Assembly (NCBI GenBank): GCA_002408725.1
Contig: DHTR01000039.1
Location: forward strand, 1,109 to 9,268
Direction: 5' to 3'
DNA from: Pelotomaculum sp. UBA5255
GTDB taxonomy: Bacteria; Bacillota; Desulfotomaculia; Desulfotomaculales; Pelotomaculaceae
DNA: 8,160 nt
Positions 1-6,579 of this stretch are shown here, in pieces. Under the pieces are notes generated by a model. That model did no database searches. It was not told the DNA's origin and saw only the letters and a program-made list of their open reading frames with translations. Position 1 is the first letter of the stretch, and the number at the start of each line of letters is the position of its first letter. Made by a program: the position numbers and the translations under genes.

Positions 1-1542
1 TTCCTTGTCCAGTACAGCAAGATCTTTTTTACCGTCGCCGTTGAAGTCCCCGGCCGTAGTCGCAAAGCTGCCCCCGGCAGAACCGTGTTCCAACCAGGGG
101 GAAGCCGGGGAAAACCCTTTTCCATTGCAGGTCAAAACAAAGGCCCGGTTTTCGCCTTTCTCCCAGAAGAACAGATCATCGATCCGGTCGCCGTTAAAAT
201 CCGCCACAAGCATTTGGGCCGCGGCATCAGGATCAGGGGCACCAAATTTCCCCCACGGATGCTGCGGTGGAACAAAGCTGCCGCCATCGCTTAGAGCGAC
301 ACGAACCGCTGCTGTGTTTCTGTCCCAGCAAACAAGGTCGCACCGGCCGTCGCCATTGAAATCTCCCGCGGCGAAGCTGGTAGTTCCGCCCTGCCATGGT
401 TGTCTGAGCCACTCTGTAGCCGGACTGAAGGAATGCCCGTTATTTCTGGGAAGAGCCTGCTCAAGCCGGCTCTTAACCACAAACCAGCTTCCATCTGAAG
501 GATCCCCGGCCGCAAAGTCAGCCCGCCTGTCTCCGTCAAAATCACCGGTTACCAGGACCTTGCCGGAAGTAGGGGAAAGACCGGACATGCGCTGGGCAGG
601 CAAAAACTCAATCGCATCATAGACACTGACAAAAGTATAGCCCTTTTCCTTAAAACCGCCGATCAGTCTGTGCAGGTAGGAGTTCGTCTCGTGCGCATAG
701 AAAGTGTATCCCTCGGGGGCTTTCATTTTATACATAAATTGAAACTCCTGATAGGGGTGGAAAAAAAAGCTTGCTAATTGAGCCGGATCCTCTTTATTCA
801 ACTGGTTGAGAATTCTGTCCACATCTTTTGCGGCGGCAACATTTAAAAACGGCGCCGGCACAAAAACTACGCTTTGACTTTCGGACCCATCCCAGGAACT
901 GATAAACTTATTTTTTTTGTCCTTTGGATTAGGTTCATATAAAAGCCCGAAATAATCCCCCATCACTTTGTACTGTTCACTGGAGCCGGTATAGTGGGGA
1001 GTTTCCCAGTAATCAACCGGAATGCCGGCCCTGTCAGCCAACTCCAGGGCCTTATTAATCCTTTCCTCGGCATAAGCCGCCCCGGCAAACGGATCGGTGC
1101 CCTTCGTCGCAAACTCGTAGCCATTACCGGTCGTCTCGTTCCGGTACTGGTGAGTATAGCCATGCAGGCCAATCAGCCCGCCTTTTTCCCGCAGATATAG
1201 AATGGTTTTGATAAAAGCTCTCACATGGGCATTCTGCGTATCTCCAATACTGATTTCAATATTGTTTTTGGGATCCTTATAAACCGGAATCAGGGACACG
1301 TGAAAGGGAACTCCCTCTTCATGCAGAAAGTCGGCTATCGCCTCAAGCTTACCTAACTTTTCAGCGGTATCATAAGCTCCTGGACTGATATCCTCCAGGC
1401 GGATCAGGGCCTCCTTTGGTATTGTTTGCCCCTGCTCCCCGACACGTCCAAACGGGAGGGACGGCCGGTATTCCCTATAGAGAAAAAATAGCAGAACCAG
1501 GAAAACAAGAAATCCCGTCACGTAAAGTGCTTTCTTGAACAA
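1..1542 (-). CDS. DUF2334 polysaccharide-deacetylase-like protein with C-terminal FG-GAP/VCBS repeats (3' end outside window)
   Basis: 514 codons are visible and the frame is still open at the window edge. Seen: residues 1-4 are basic, 5-22 form one hydrophobic helix (signal anchor or uncleaved signal peptide). Residues about 44-315 resemble DUF2334, a relative of NodB-type polysaccharide deacetylases, with RLEDISPG (48-55), HGYTHQY (127-133, two His spaced like a deacetylase metal site) and FFFHPY (259-264). Residues 333-514 hold four GDFNGDG-type loops (starting at 333, 393, 447, 498) typical of calcium-binding FG-GAP/VCBS repeats that form beta-propellers. Inferred: an extracytoplasmic protein acting on or binding cell-wall or exopolysaccharide glycans; the substrate cannot be read. 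Start: TTG at 1542-1540 with AGGGGG 8 nt upstream; an in-frame TAG at 1557-1555 excludes longer forms. An ATG at 1550-1548 is out of frame by one base of a T7 tract. It lies 105 nt downstream of livF with no terminator seen between them, so readthrough is possible, but no functional link to the transporter is evident. Confidence 0.85.
   Translation of the reverse strand, partial: MFKKALYVTGFLVFLVLLFFLYREYRPSLPFGRVGEQGQTIPKEALIRLEDISPGAYDTAEKLGKLEAIADFLHEEGVPFHVSLIPVYKDPKNNIEISIGDTQNAHVRAFIKTILYLREKGGLIGLHGYTHQYRNETTGNGYEFATKGTDPFAGAAYAEERINKALELADRAGIPVDYWETPHYTGSSEQYKVMGDYFGLLYEPNPKDKKNKFISSWDGSESQSVVFVPAPFLNVAAAKDVDRILNQLNKEDPAQLASFFFHPYQEFQFMYKMKAPEGYTFYAHETNSYLHRLIGGFKEKGYTFVSVYDAIEFLPAQRMSGLSPTSGKVLVTGDFDGDRRADFAAGDPSDGSWFVVKSRLEQALPRNNGHSFSPATEWLRQPWQGGTTSFAAGDFNGDGRCDLVCWDRNTAAVRVALSDGGSFVPPQHPWGKFGAPDPDAAAQMLVADFNGDRIDDLFFWEKGENRAFVLTCNGKGFSPASPWLEHGSAGGSFATTAGDFNGDGKKDLAVLDKE
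19..546 (-). repeat. Four in-gene FG-GAP/VCBS repeat loops
   Basis: The loop motif recurs at 514-546 (GDFDGDRRADF), 334-366 (GDFNGDGRCDL), 172-204 (ADFNGDRIDDL) and 19-51 (GDFNGDGKKDL), with periods of 60, 54 and 51 residues. Each carries the Asp/Asn-Gly-Asp pattern that ligates calcium in FG-GAP propeller blades. Between loops, a W-x-L/F-containing segment and a charged turn also recur. The third copy has lost the second glycine (GDR in place of GDG). Further blades probably lie beyond position 1. Confidence 0.85.
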
Positions 1543-1550
1543 AAAAACAT

Positions 1551-1556
1551 CCCCCT
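1551..1556 (-). promoter_or_regulatory. Ribosome binding site that decides the TTG start of the DUF2334 gene
   Basis: AGGGGG (read 1556 to 1551) directly abuts an out-of-frame ATG but stands 8 nt from the in-frame TTG at 1542. The spacing favours the TTG. Confidence 0.5.
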
Positions 1557-1647
1557 AAATCAGCGGAAAATTTTCTTCTTTCGTTCTCATTTAGATTTTT
1601 TCTGAACGTCAAAGCCTTAGTACAAAAACAAAACGCTTTTTTTAAAA

Positions 1648-2355
1648 TCATTCGCCCAGATAGGCTTTGCGGACATCCGGATTATTGGCCATTTCAGAGG
1701 CGGTACCCGAAAGGACGATTTCCCCCGTCTCCAGAACATAGGCCCGGTTTGCAATGGAAAGGGCCATATTGGCGTTTTGCTCAACCAAAAGGATTGTCGT
1801 TCCCGCTTGATTAATCTCTGAAATGATTGAAAATATCTCTCTTACCAGCATGGGCGCTAAACCCATTGAAGGCTCGTCCAACAAAAGGAGCCTGGGCCTG
1901 GACATCAGGGCGCGGCCCATAGCCAGCATCTGCTGCTCACCACCGCTCAAGGTGCCGGCCAACTGGTATTTTCTTTCTTCAAGGCGGGGGAACCGGGCAA
2001 AAACATTTTTCATTGAGGCCTTTACCTCCGTAGAGTTTTTCCGGGTGTATCCACCCATTTCCAGGTTCTCCAGGACGGTCAGCCTGGTAAAAACCCTGCG
2101 GCCCTCCGGCACCTGGGAGATTCCCATAGCAACAATTTTAAATGGTGGGATTTTGTTTAAAATGTTTCCTGTATATGTGATCGTTCCTGACTGAGGGCGC
2201 ACAAGGCCGCAAATAGCCCTGAGCGTGGTGCTCTTTCCCGCCCCGTTGGCTCCGATCAGCGCGACAATTTCACCCTCTTCCACCTGGCAGGAAACACCCC
2301 TCAGAGCGCGGACACCGCCGTAGAAGACCGTAATGTTTTCAATTTCCAGGAGCAT
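1648..2355 (-). CDS. livF: LivF-type ABC importer ATPase (branched-chain amino acid / HAAT family)
   Basis: Cytoplasmic ATPase subunit of 235 aa, the usual LivF length. Seen: Walker A GANGAGKST (35-43), Q-loop Q81 followed by the LivF-typical EGRRVF, signature LSGGEQQ (136-142), Walker B LLLLDEP (156-162) and D-loop SMGLAP. The H-loop position reads VEQNA, with Gln in place of His, as is usual in LivF. Known role: it pairs with LivG and powers substrate import through LivH/LivM. It starts 2 nt after the livG stop; the SD-like AAGGAAG lies inside the last livG codons, which suggests translational coupling. It is the last gene of the transporter block. No GC-rich hairpin with a T-tract follows, only an A/T-rich stretch. 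Family assignment is secure; the exact substrate is inferred from family only. Confidence 0.95.
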   Translation of the reverse strand: MLLEIENITVFYGGVRALRGVSCQVEEGEIVALIGANGAGKSTTLRAICGLVRPQSGTITYTGNILNKIPPFKIVAMGISQVPEGRRVFTRLTVLENLEMGGYTRKNSTEVKASMKNVFARFPRLEERKYQLAGTLSGGEQQMLAMGRALMSRPRLLLLDEPSMGLAPMLVREIFSIISEINQAGTTILLVEQNANMALSIANRAYVLETGEIVLSGTASEMANNPDVRKAYLGE

Positions 2356-2357
2356 TC

Positions 2358-3125
2358 CTAAACCACTTCCTTCCCCAGGTAGGCAGCAATAACCGTGGTG
2401 TCGCGCTGTACTTCCGAAGGTGTACCGGAAGCTATTTTGCGTCCGTAGTCCAAAACATTGACGCGATCCGACAGGCTCATTACAAATTTCATATCGTGTT
2501 CAACCAAAAAGACGGTTATACCCATCCCGCTGATGCGTTGTACCATCTGCATCAGGGTTTGCTTTTCCTGGGGATTCATTCCTGCCGCAGGCTCATCCAG
2601 CAATAAAAGCACTGGTTCAGAAGCCAGTGCCCTGGCGATTTCCAGCCTTCTTTGCTCCCCGTAGGAAAGGTTTTTAGCCAATTCTTCCTTTTTTCCTGTC
2701 AGATCAACAACACCCATGGCTTCCAGGGACTTGTCCACAAAGGCCTTTTCCTCCCCCCTTACTCCGGAGTAACGGCAGAGTGCGCCGAAGATCCCGGCCC
2801 GGCCACGACAGTGGCAGCCTATTTTCACATTTTCAAGCACCGACAGGTTTTTAAAAAGACGTATATTCTGGAAGGTCCGGGCAATGCCACGGTCTGTGAT
2901 TGCATATGGCTTTAATTTCGTAATATCCTCACCCCTGAACAGTACTTTCCCGGAAGTCGGGGTGTAAATGCCGGTTACGACATTAAATACCGTGCTTTTG
3001 CCGGCGCCGTTAGGGCCAATTAGCGCCACAACATTTCCTTCCTTCACCTCAAGACTGATCCCGTCTACCGCAACTAAACCACCAAAACGAATAGTTATGT
3101 CCTTCAGTTCCAGTAAAGCCGACAT
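2358..3125 (-). CDS. livG: LivG-type ABC importer ATPase (branched-chain amino acid / HAAT family)
   Basis: Cytoplasmic ATPase of 255 aa, normal for LivG. Seen: Walker A GPNGAGKST (37-45), Q-loop TFQN (84-87), signature LSYGEQRRLEIARAL (153-167; Tyr for the first Gly is common in LivG), Walker B LLLLDEP (173-179) followed by the LivG hallmark AAGMNP, and H-loop His210 in LVEHDMKFVM. The C-terminal DYGRKIASGTP segment is also typical. It forms the ATPase pair with LivF. The ATG at 3125 follows AGAGGTG with a 5 nt spacer. The 42 nt gap to livM is the widest within the livH-livF block and shows no hairpin or promoter. Confidence 0.96.
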   Translation of the reverse strand: MSALLELKDITIRFGGLVAVDGISLEVKEGNVVALIGPNGAGKSTVFNVVTGIYTPTSGKVLFRGEDITKLKPYAITDRGIARTFQNIRLFKNLSVLENVKIGCHCRGRAGIFGALCRYSGVRGEEKAFVDKSLEAMGVVDLTGKKEELAKNLSYGEQRRLEIARALASEPVLLLLDEPAAGMNPQEKQTLMQMVQRISGMGITVFLVEHDMKFVMSLSDRVNVLDYGRKIASGTPSEVQRDTTVIAAYLGKEVV

Positions 3126-3167
3126 ATCTGCACCTCTGGTTTAAAATTCCTACAGCTCACCCTAAGC

Positions 3168-4049
3168 TTATCTCCGCGCTTCCCTTCGGTTCCTATAGCC
3201 CCGGAGTACCCGGATGACGTCCACCCCGCCCAGCAGGCCGTTAGGGCGAAAGATCATCATGGTAACCATCAAGGCCCCGTAGATCAACATCCGGTATTCT
3301 TTAACAAAGCGCAAGAACTCGGGTGCCAGGGACAATATAGCCGTCCCCAGGATCGTACCGGGAATGCTGCCCAGGCCACCCAGAACAACAAAATTAAGGA
3401 TTTCAAAGGACCTGGCAAAGCCAAAATCGGAAGGATTCAAGTACTGCATCATGTGGGCAAAGAGGGAACCACTGACGCCGGCGACAAAAGTACCAATAGC
3501 AAATGCTTTAATCTTATATAAAAGGGGATTGATGCCCATGGTTTCGGCTGCGATTTCATCTTCCCGGATGGCTACCAGAGCCCGGCCAAACCGGGAGTTC
3601 TGAATCCTGTACATACCCCAGATGGTCAAAACCACCACGATATAAACAAGAAATATATTCGATTCCCGGGGTATTCCGGCCAGCCCGCCGGCCCCCCCCG
3701 TAATTTTCAGATTAATGAATACAACCCGTACGATTTCACCAAATCCTAGTGTGGTAATTCCCAGGTAGTCTCCGGTCAGGCGAAGGCTGGGAAAACCCAG
3801 CAAAACCCCGCAAAGAGCAGCTGCCAGTCCCCCGGCCAACATGCTCAAAACAAACGGCAAATGCAGATGAATGGTCACCAGGGCAGACGCATAGGCCCCA
3901 ATGCTTACAAATGCCGCATGGCCAAAGGAAAATTGACCGGTAATGCCAGTGATCAAGTGCAGTCCCAGCGCTGCAATCAGGGAAATGCCAACCATGGTCA
4001 CAACTTGGATATAATATGGATTAGTCAGGATACTCATAACGGCTTCCAT
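3168..4049 (-). CDS. livM: LivM-type ABC importer permease
   Basis: Integral membrane permease of 293 aa, with 8-9 hydrophobic segments. Seen: the LivM hallmark GQFSFGHAAF (38-47) after the first helix, GDYLGITTLGFGEI (93-106), a charged cytoplasmic stretch from RFGRALVAIREDEIAAETMG (153-172) that should be the ATPase coupling loop, and VVLGGLGSIPG (221-231), shared with LivH. The tail is Arg-rich. It is shorter than the E. coli LivM, which carries an N-terminal extension; this short form is usual in Gram-positive and many other bacteria. The ATG follows AAGGTG with a 7 nt spacer, and that SD lies in the last livH codons. The livH-livM gap is 4 nt, so coupled translation is likely. Confidence 0.95.
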   Translation of the reverse strand: MEAVMSILTNPYYIQVVTMVGISLIAALGLHLITGITGQFSFGHAAFVSIGAYASALVTIHLHLPFVLSMLAGGLAAALCGVLLGFPSLRLTGDYLGITTLGFGEIVRVVFINLKITGGAGGLAGIPRESNIFLVYIVVVLTIWGMYRIQNSRFGRALVAIREDEIAAETMGINPLLYKIKAFAIGTFVAGVSGSLFAHMMQYLNPSDFGFARSFEILNFVVLGGLGSIPGTILGTAILSLAPEFLRFVKEYRMLIYGALMVTMMIFRPNGLLGGVDVIRVLRGYRNRREARR

Positions 4050-4053
4050 GATC

Positions 4054-4929
4054 TTACACCTTCCTTTGAATAGGACGTCCCAGAAGACCTGTGGGTTTGA
4101 AAAGTAAGACCAGGATCAAAAGGCCGAAGGCAATCGCCTCCTTGTAGGAATCAAAGCCCGCAGCCACACCCATCACTTCTACGATACCGAGAAAAATCCC
4201 CCCCAGCATGGCCCCGGGAATACTGCCGATTCCCCCTAGGACCGCCGCGCAGAAGGACTTGAGACCCACTGAAACCCCCATAAAGGGATGGATGGAGTTA
4301 AAGTACATGCCGACCAGCACACCACCTGCCGCAGCCAGGGCTGCCCCAACGGCAAAGGTAAAAGATACCACATTGTTGACATTGATGCCCATCAGGCCGG
4401 CAGTCTCATAATCCTCTGAAGTTGCCCTCATCGCTTTTCCCATTTTTGTATATTTAATTGTAAACTGCAGGAAGATCATTAGCAGGCTGGCAACAATAAG
4501 AATAATACACTGGACCGTGGAAAACTTGACAGGCCCCAAAACGTAAACGGTATCCTGGATAACCTGGGGAAAAGCAAGCGGGTTCGGACCGCCCTTGATT
4601 AGGGTTACAAGCGTCTGCAGGAAAATTGATACCCCCAGGGCCGAAATAAGGGGGGCAAGCCTTGTAGACTTGCGCAGGGGCCGGTAGGCCACCCTTTCGA
4701 TCAAAACCGCCAGTGGCACGCACACACCCATGGCCACCAGCATGGCCACAAAAAAGTTGACCTTATAAACCGCTACCATAATCAGGCCGACAAAGGCCCC
4801 GATCATGTATACTTCTCCGTGGGCGAAGTTAATGAGTTGAATAATTCCGTAAACCATGGTATAGCCCAGAGCGATGAGAGCATATGTTGTACCAAGGGTT
4901 AGACCGTTTACCAGTTGTTGCCAGAACAT
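4054..4929 (-). CDS. livH: LivH-type ABC importer permease
   Basis: Integral membrane permease, 291 aa from the chosen start. Seen: TLGTTYALIALGYTMVYGI (11-29), INFAHGEVYMIG (33-44), the LivH fingerprint ERVAYRPLR (78-86), the coupling-loop segment YTKMGKAMRATSEDYETAGLMGI (about 160-182) and LGGIGSIPGAMLGG (231-244), ending in KPTGLLGRP. It forms the heterodimeric pore with LivM. Start choice: the frame can begin at a GTG at 4938, but this GTG is part of the AGGAGGTG Shine-Dalgarno itself. The ATG at 4929 has an ideal 6 nt spacer, and the protein then aligns with other LivH N-termini. It is the first gene after the long non-coding gap behind livK. Confidence 0.96.
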   Translation of the reverse strand: MFWQQLVNGLTLGTTYALIALGYTMVYGIIQLINFAHGEVYMIGAFVGLIMVAVYKVNFFVAMLVAMGVCVPLAVLIERVAYRPLRKSTRLAPLISALGVSIFLQTLVTLIKGGPNPLAFPQVIQDTVYVLGPVKFSTVQCIILIVASLLMIFLQFTIKYTKMGKAMRATSEDYETAGLMGINVNNVVSFTFAVGAALAAAGGVLVGMYFNSIHPFMGVSVGLKSFCAAVLGGIGSIPGAMLGGIFLGIVEVMGVAAGFDSYKEAIAFGLLILVLLFKPTGLLGRPIQRKV

Positions 4930-4935
4930 TGAAAA

Positions 4936-4943
4936 CACCTCCT
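4936..4943 (-). promoter_or_regulatory. livH ribosome binding site
   Basis: AGGAGGTG is a full match to the anti-SD tail. It stands 6 nt before the ATG at 4929 and rules out the GTG it contains as the start. Confidence 0.85.
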
Positions 4944-4954
4944 ATTACCAAGAC

Positions 4955-5095
4955 CGGCGCCTGGCCCTTAACTTATTAGCTTCTTACTTTTTCATCCTTC
5001 TGCTGGCGCCGCGTCAGTGGCATGGATGTCTAAGGTTAAGGTAAGCACAAAAACCGGGCCGCCCCCCGTCAGGAGAACTGTCGGCGCCTGGCCCT
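4955..5095. repeat. 14-bp direct repeat pair
   Basis: CGGCGCCTGGCCCT occurs at 4955-4968 and again at 5082-5095, 127 bp apart and identical over 14 bases. Both copies are followed by an A/T-rich TAA-containing stretch. The distal copy forms part of the left arm and loop of the 5076-5125 inverted repeat. The proximal copy lies 26 nt upstream of the livH start codon. Confidence 0.7.
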
Positions 5096-5125
5096 AAACA
5101 CGGGCAGAGCCATTTGCCGACAGTT
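5076..5125. repeat. Nested inverted repeat with 10-bp perfect arms
   Basis: AACTGTCGGC (5076-5085) and GCCGACAGTT (5116-5125) are perfect complements around a 30-nt loop. Inside the loop, GCCC (5091-5094) can pair with GGGC (5102-5105), with two more pairs beyond a bulge. As RNA in the liv direction this is a stable two-part stem about 150 nt upstream of livH. No T-tract follows directly (CTCC comes next), so it is not a canonical intrinsic terminator. It could instead be an attenuation or processing stem, or a remnant of inserted DNA. Confidence 0.65.
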
Positions 5126-5135
5126 GACAGAAATC

Positions 5136-5151
5136 GCAACTTGGAAGTTGC
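5136..5151. repeat. 16-bp inverted repeat, operator-like or short hairpin
   Basis: GCAACTT-GG-AAGTTGC has 7-bp perfect arms around a 2-bp centre. The dyad size fits a dimeric regulator site. As RNA it would need to open the terminal pairs to form a loop. No -35/-10 pair is convincing beside it, so its role is open. Confidence 0.5.
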
Positions 5152-5304
5152 TCCCTTTCATAATTTACCTGGCACATATTTAAGAATAAAACCCCTGAAA
5201 ACAATTAAGTCTATGATACCTGATGATGCTCACCAAGTGATCCATGAAACAGCAATTCGGCGCAAACACGCTATGTTCGATTAAAATCAAGCCTACAATT
5301 TCGA

Positions 5305-5338
5305 ATAACTAGTACCGCGTATAACTTAGGTACCGGGT
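5305..5338. repeat. Imperfect tandem repeat overlapping the livK 3' hairpin
   Basis: ATAACTAGTACCGCGT (5305-5320) is followed at once by ATAACTTAGGTACCGGGT (5321-5338). The units differ by two single-base gaps and one substitution. The second unit is the left arm of the 5321-5349 hairpin, so the first unit is a bulged alternative partner for the same right arm. Confidence 0.6.
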
Positions 5339-5349
5339 ACCTAAGTTAT
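5321..5349 (-). repeat. Strong hairpin 52 nt downstream of the livK stop
   Basis: ATAACTTAGGTACC (5321-5334) and its exact complement GGTACCTAAGTTAT (5336-5349) flank one base; a realistic RNA fold is a 12-bp stem with a five-base loop. In the livK direction the stem is followed by ACGCGG and not by a U-tract, so intrinsic termination is unlikely. Inferred: a 3' barrier to exonucleases, leaving a stable livK message, as reported for stem structures behind binding-protein genes in other ABC operons. A site for a DNA-binding dimer is possible too, because the dyad is almost a full palindrome. Confidence 0.7.
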
Positions 5350-5352
5350 TTG

Positions 5353-5364
5353 AATCAGCTGATT
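5353..5364. repeat. 12-bp perfect palindrome
   Basis: AATCAGCTGATT lies between the livK stop codon and the 5321-5349 hairpin. It could extend the structured 3' untranslated region or be a small protein-binding dyad. No further evidence is visible. Confidence 0.4.
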
Positions 5365-5400
5365 TTCATGGCTCGAAGCGCCGCTTAAGGCACGAATAAA

Positions 5401-6579
5401 CTACCCAGTGATCGGAATGACGGCCTTCACAGGATATTCCGGTGAATCTTTAACTTCCATTAAGTAAACCGGACTTTTAATCGGTTCGCGCTTGGCGTCA
5501 AAGGTAATGGTACCCGTTACACCTTTAAAATCTTTGGTTTGGGCCAGCTTGTCCTTAAACACGGTGGGGTCGCTGCTCTGGGCCGCCTTCATCGCCTCGG
5601 CCAGGATCAGGACGGCATCGTAGCCCTGGGCCGGGAACATGTCGGGCATGGCGCCGTTGTTCCTGGACTGGTATTTTTCAATGAATTCCCTGGTCTTGCC
5701 GGCAGCGTTCTTGGTATCCACCGCAAAGCCTGCGTAGAGCATGCTTCCCGCGACAGCTTTTTCACCCAGTTGATATAATTCCTTGCCAAGGAGGCCGTCG
5801 CCGCCGACCATGACCTGCTTGAGCCCCTGCTTGCGCATTTCATTCATAAAGAGGGCGCCCTCGGTATAATAACCCGTAAAGACCACGCCGTCAAACTCCT
5901 TCTTGCTCAGTGCGGTGACCTGGGCGCTGAAATTAGTATCTTTTTCCATGATGCTCTGCTCAGCCACGATTTCGATTTCGTATTTGGCCAGTGCCGGTTT
6001 AAAGATATTGGTCAGCCCTTCGCTGTACGAGAGTCCTGTGGTGGTAACCAGGGCAACTTTCTTCCACTTGAGCTCCTCGGTCAAATATTTGGTCACGGCC
6101 GGGGCAGCCACAGCGTCGAGCAGGGTGTCCCGGTAAATATAATCACCTATTTCAACAATACCCGGTCCCACTGCTCCCGCAGAGAGGAGGACAACCTTGG
6201 AGGGCTGGCAGATCTGGGCCGCCACCTTGGTAATGCCGGTGGTCGGATCACCGACGATGGCAGATACTTTCTGGGTGATCAGCTTTTGTGTAACGTTGGC
6301 GGCCTCACTGCTATTACTGCCGTGGTCCCCCTCAATAATCTCGAGTTTCTTCCCGTTCACCCCGCCTGCACTGTTGACATCTTCAACAGCCATCTGCATC
6401 CCCTTTAAAGTTTCAATCCCGTAGTGAGCATGGCCGCCTGTCTTACCGCCCAGGAAACCGATTTTAATGGTATCTCCCCCTGCAGTATTGGACGTGTCCT
6501 TGGCTCCGCCGCAGCCGGCCGCCAACAACCCGACCAACAGGAGAACCACCGGCAAAAGCAGGTACCTGTTCTTTTTCAA
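5401..6579 (-). CDS. livK: LivK-type extracellular substrate-binding lipoprotein of the HAAT ABC importer
   Basis: 392 aa, the usual length. Seen: a lipoprotein signal (MKKNRYLLLPV, hydrophobic to 22, lipobox LAAGC with Cys23), then a Gly/Ser/Asp-rich linker (24-36) and a type 1 periplasmic binding protein fold. IKIGFLGGKTGG (38-49) opens the mature domain; GIETLKGMQMAVEDVNSAGG (54-73) is the family-typical helix. GDPTTG (110-115) and SAGA (133-136) match the positions of the ligand-contacting loops of LivJ/LivK, and GYYTEGA (236-242) the hinge-side acidic contact. Role: captures substrate outside the membrane and delivers it to LivHM. Branched-chain amino acids are the default inference, but urea-, amide- and aromatic-acid-binding homologues look alike. 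Start: TTG at 6579-6577, with GGGGGAG 5 nt upstream; an in-frame TAA at 6600-6598 excludes longer forms. It has its own promoter (6651-6678) and overlaps a 13-codon leader ORF. Confidence 0.94.
   Translation of the reverse strand: MKKNRYLLLPVVLLLVGLLAAGCGGAKDTSNTAGGDTIKIGFLGGKTGGHAHYGIETLKGMQMAVEDVNSAGGVNGKKLEIIEGDHGSNSSEAANVTQKLITQKVSAIVGDPTTGITKVAAQICQPSKVVLLSAGAVGPGIVEIGDYIYRDTLLDAVAAPAVTKYLTEELKWKKVALVTTTGLSYSEGLTNIFKPALAKYEIEIVAEQSIMEKDTNFSAQVTALSKKEFDGVVFTGYYTEGALFMNEMRKQGLKQVMVGGDGLLGKELYQLGEKAVAGSMLYAGFAVDTKNAAGKTREFIEKYQSRNNGAMPDMFPAQGYDAVLILAEAMKAAQSSDPTVFKDKLAQTKDFKGVTGTITFDAKREPIKSPVYLMEVKDSPEYPVKAVIPITG

Larger units (their letters stand above)
4930..5400. other. 471-nt non-coding livK-livH intergenic region rich in inverted repeats
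   Basis: No convincing gene was found on either strand. From the livK side it holds a 12-bp palindrome (5353-5364), a strong hairpin (5321-5349) with a partial tandem copy of one arm (5305-5320), an AT-rich plain stretch (about 5160-5300), a 16-bp inverted repeat (5136-5151), a 50-nt nested inverted repeat (5076-5125), and two copies of a 14-bp GC-rich repeat (5082-5095 and 4955-4968). GGCGCC occurs three times (4956, 5005, 5083). No intrinsic terminator with a U-tract is seen in the livK-to-livH direction, so livK and livH could share one transcript, with the region acting as a processing or attenuation zone. A decayed insertion is also possible. Confidence 0.7.

Noticed and set aside
5..622. 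205-codon plus-strand frame antisense to the VCBS region
   Set aside because: It is low-complexity Ser/Pro-rich and lies opposite the clear repeat-coding frame. It is a by-product of the repeats' codon pattern.
1590..1612. TTGACG as a -35 box for the DUF2334 gene
   Set aside because: No acceptable -10 is found 16-18 bp downstream (TGAGAA matches at two positions).
1620..1647. A/T-rich stretch after livF as a terminator
   Set aside because: The only stem is AAAA/TTTT around GCG, far too weak for an intrinsic terminator.
1771..1785. Gln in place of the H-loop His in LivF (VEQNA) as a possible inactive ATPase
   Set aside because: This substitution is normal in the LivF family and is not a defect.
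5177..5204. Possible internal promoter for livH on the minus strand (TTGTTT, 16 bp, TAAATA)
   Set aside because: Each box matches consensus at only 3 of 6 positions, in an AT-rich stretch where such matches are expected.
5213..5284. Plus-strand frame of 23 codons starting MIPDDAHQV in the livK-livH gap, open for a good distance upstream
   Set aside because: There is no ribosome binding site, no recognisable family, and the open stretch is short enough to be chance. A decayed transposase fragment could not be supported.
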